Below, one piece after another: positions 60,844 to 61,040 of a stretch of 61,040 nucleotides of DNA. Made by a program: the position numbers and the translations under genes. Numbering within the stretch: position 1 is the first letter of the stretch; each line of letters opens with the position of its first letter. Below the pieces are notes generated by a model. The model was not told where the DNA came from. It did not search any database and saw only the letters and a program-made list of their open reading frames with translations. Origin of the DNA: Sanguibacter keddieii (GTDB lineage: Bacteria > Actinomycetota > Actinomycetes > Actinomycetales > Actinomycetaceae); NCBI RefSeq assembly GCF_001064145.1, contig NZ_JVOJ01000058.1, forward strand, positions 9,961 to 71,000, written 5' to 3'.

Positions 60844-61040
60844 TGAACTGCGCCCCGAAACTTGGACGCGTTTAATGGTAGCCGTTATGCGGCTTCCTGT
60901 AGGGCCTGGTCCCGGTATTCTGCCGGGGTCAGGCCCTTGAGCTTTACTTGGCGTCTTACTGTGTTCCAGTGTGTGATGTAGGTGTCGAGGTCGGTTTTGA
61001 AGCTTTCGAAGGTCTGCCAGTCTTGGCCGCGGAAGAATTC
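60844..61040 (-). mobile_element. End of an IS3-type insertion sequence (partial)
   Basis: The element probably ends near 60844, where TGAACTGCGCCCC resembles an IS3-family terminal repeat. The transposase gene points into the element and runs off the window. The end is 22 bp from the tmRNA 3' terminus. The other end and any target duplication are outside the window. Confidence 0.65.
60885..61040 (-). CDS. IS3 family transposase, C-terminal part (partial)
   Basis: The last 51 residues are visible, ending FKTDLDTYITHWNTVRRQ and KLKGLTPAEYRDQAL before the stop at 60885. This is the typical rve-integrase C-terminus of IS3-type OrfB proteins (YI.YYN..R...LKGLSP.EYR). The 5' part lies beyond the right edge, so intactness is unknown. 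Confidence 0.85.
   Translation of the reverse strand, partial: EFFRGQDWQTFESFKTDLDTYITHWNTVRRQVKLKGLTPAEYRDQALQEAA

Overview
The window is high-GC actinobacterial chromosome. Genes are packed tightly with ATGA/GTGA overlaps, there is an actinobacterial Tad locus with Rv3654c-type TadE-like proteins, an fdxA-dapC pair, an actinobacterial-type DapD, and a tmRNA ending its tag in VLAA. An oral Actinomycetaceae genome of the Schaalia/Actinomyces type fits best; this is inferred from gene content, not from a database match.

Layout. 1-8.6 kb: a secreted, membrane-anchored LppM-like protein cut by the left edge, a GNAT acetyltransferase, an autoregulated MerR regulator, a GH20-like protein that has lost its catalytic Asp-Glu pair, a glutamine synthetase family enzyme, a second LppM-like protein, an acyltransferase and a hexose-6-phosphate mutarotase. 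8.8-20.7 kb: housekeeping genes (typA, fdxA, dapC, dapD, maf, a class III adenylate cyclase, a two-component pair, purK, purE, galE). 20.7-43.3 kb: a large envelope-polysaccharide region with two LCP ligases, two separate GT2-DUF2304 modules, a set matching the Wbp/Wlb route to a UDP-2,3-diacetamido-glucuronic acid, three GT4 glycosyltransferases, a flippase, a cell-wall hydrolase with choline-binding-type repeats, a RmlC-RmlD fusion and RmlA. Inside it lies a coupled three-gene operon (CorA-like membrane protein, cupin-NUDIX, HD hydrolase) of unknown role. 43.4-49.1 kb: a phosphotransferase-like protein with an altered active site, then a Tad pilus operon containing a 56-residue pilin. 49.1-60.8 kb: gdhA, prfB, ftsE, ftsX, an M23 peptidase, smpB, two YhgE/Pip membrane proteins and ssrA (tmRNA). 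The right edge holds the end of an IS3-type element 22 bp beyond the tmRNA.

How the genes work together. The central region can make activated sugars (dTDP-rhamnose, UDP-galactose, UDP-diacetamido-uronic acid), assemble and flip a lipid-linked glycan, and attach it to peptidoglycan through LCP proteins. RmlB, a polymerase and an initiating sugar transferase are not in the window. The right part is the trans-translation and ribosome-release set next to the FtsEX division hydrolase.

Non-coding signals stand out. (1) At least ten genes have a -10 hexamer exactly six bases before the start codon, the geometry of leaderless mRNAs. (2) Two convergent intergenic gaps each carry a short tandem-repeat block beside a 105-128 bp AT-rich palindromic element; the two elements share their arm sequence. 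(3) One of these gaps contains a mirror-image array of 19-bp units (39376-39517). (4) Many terminators share the arm ACGAGGCCGGGG.
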